A DNA stretch of 38,491 nt, from NCBI GenBank assembly GCA_011525295.1, contig WTGV01000037.1:1-38491 (forward strand), read 5' to 3'. A program made the translations under genes and the position numbers. The notes beneath the pieces were generated by a model. It was given only the letters and a program-made list of their open reading frames with translations, made no database searches and was not told the origin of the DNA. The number at the start of each line of letters is the position of its first letter. The first letter of the stretch is position 1. Shown in pieces: positions 38,420-38,491 of this stretch. The DNA is from Pseudomonadales bacterium (GTDB lineage: Bacteria; Pseudomonadota; Gammaproteobacteria; Pseudomonadales; Azotimanducaceae).

Positions 38420-38491
38420 TGGCAGGCCAGGAGGGCATCGAACCCCCAACCTGCGGTTTTGGAGACCGCCGCTCTGCCAATTGAGCTACTG
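38420..38491 (-). tRNA. tRNA-Trp (anticodon CCA), partial at the window edge
   Basis: On the minus strand the sequence shows the D-arm (GCTCAATTGGCAGAGC), an anticodon arm GCGGT-CTCCAAA-ACCGC with anticodon CCA, variable loop AGGTT, T-arm with TTCGATG, the 3' acceptor strand CTGGCCT, discriminator G and an encoded CCA end at 38422-38420. The first four bases of the 5' acceptor strand lie outside the window; AGGC would be expected. tRNA-Trp before secE is the usual gammaproteobacterial layout. Confidence 0.95.

Noticed and set aside
1..38491. CRISPR arrays, insertion sequences, phage or integron elements
   Set aside because: No regularly spaced repeats, transposase or integrase genes or terminal inverted repeats are visible; the only long repeat is the ogt/EEP direct repeat.

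Overview
The window comes from a gammaproteobacterium of moderate GC content that I cannot place more precisely. The evidence is a recognisable Syd (a SecY-interacting protein known from gammaproteobacteria), uvrA facing the end of the ribosomal-protein cluster as in Pseudomonas, and gammaproteobacterial versions of RpoB, RpoC, UvrA and the ribosomal proteins.

The left 5.6 kb is accessory. A plus-strand set (149-2401) encodes an exported protein with four EF-hand loops, an ECF sigma factor, a one-helix membrane protein that looks like its anti-sigma factor, and a membrane-anchored periplasmic protein of the heavy-metal-sensor (Metal_resist/CnrX-like) type. Together they look like a trans-envelope signalling module, possibly sensing calcium or another metal. 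syd follows. Then comes a minus-strand block with an unusual history. An O6-alkylguanine-DNA methyltransferase gene (ogt) and an endonuclease/exonuclease/phosphatase (EEP) family gene are both intact, but an imperfect direct repeat of about 190 bp spans the ogt/EEP junction twice (3905-4098 and 4923-5115). The repeat leaves a frameshifted EEP 5' fragment behind ogt and an ogt 3' fragment in front of the intact EEP gene. Between the two repeats lies a gene for an unrecognised exported protein (4171-4872).

uvrA (5701-8556, plus) has its own good promoter, divergent from that of ogt, and ends 17 bp from rplQ.

From 8574 to the right edge everything is on the minus strand and is the classic transcription/translation cluster. 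In transcription order it reads tRNA-Trp, secE, nusG, rplKAJL, rpoBC, rpsL, rpsG, fusA, tuf, then the S10 genes (rpsJ to rpsQ), the spc genes (rplN to secY, rpmJ) and the alpha genes (rpsM, rpsK, rpsD, rpoA, rplQ). Most genes abut or overlap. The gaps that are not tight hold structure: a promoter with an overlapping inverted repeat before rpsJ, a possible pseudoknot between rpsJ and rplC, and hairpins in the rplL-rpoB, rpoC-rpsL, tuf-rpsJ and nusG-rplK gaps. The gaps where E. coli keeps its L10 leader (before rplJ) and S4 pseudoknot (before rpsM) are only 36 and 5 nt here, so autoregulation must be arranged differently.

Two drug-target residues differ from the usual sensitive form: S12 has Arg at position 43 (streptomycin site), and RpoB has Asn at the position equivalent to E. 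coli H526 (rifampicin site).
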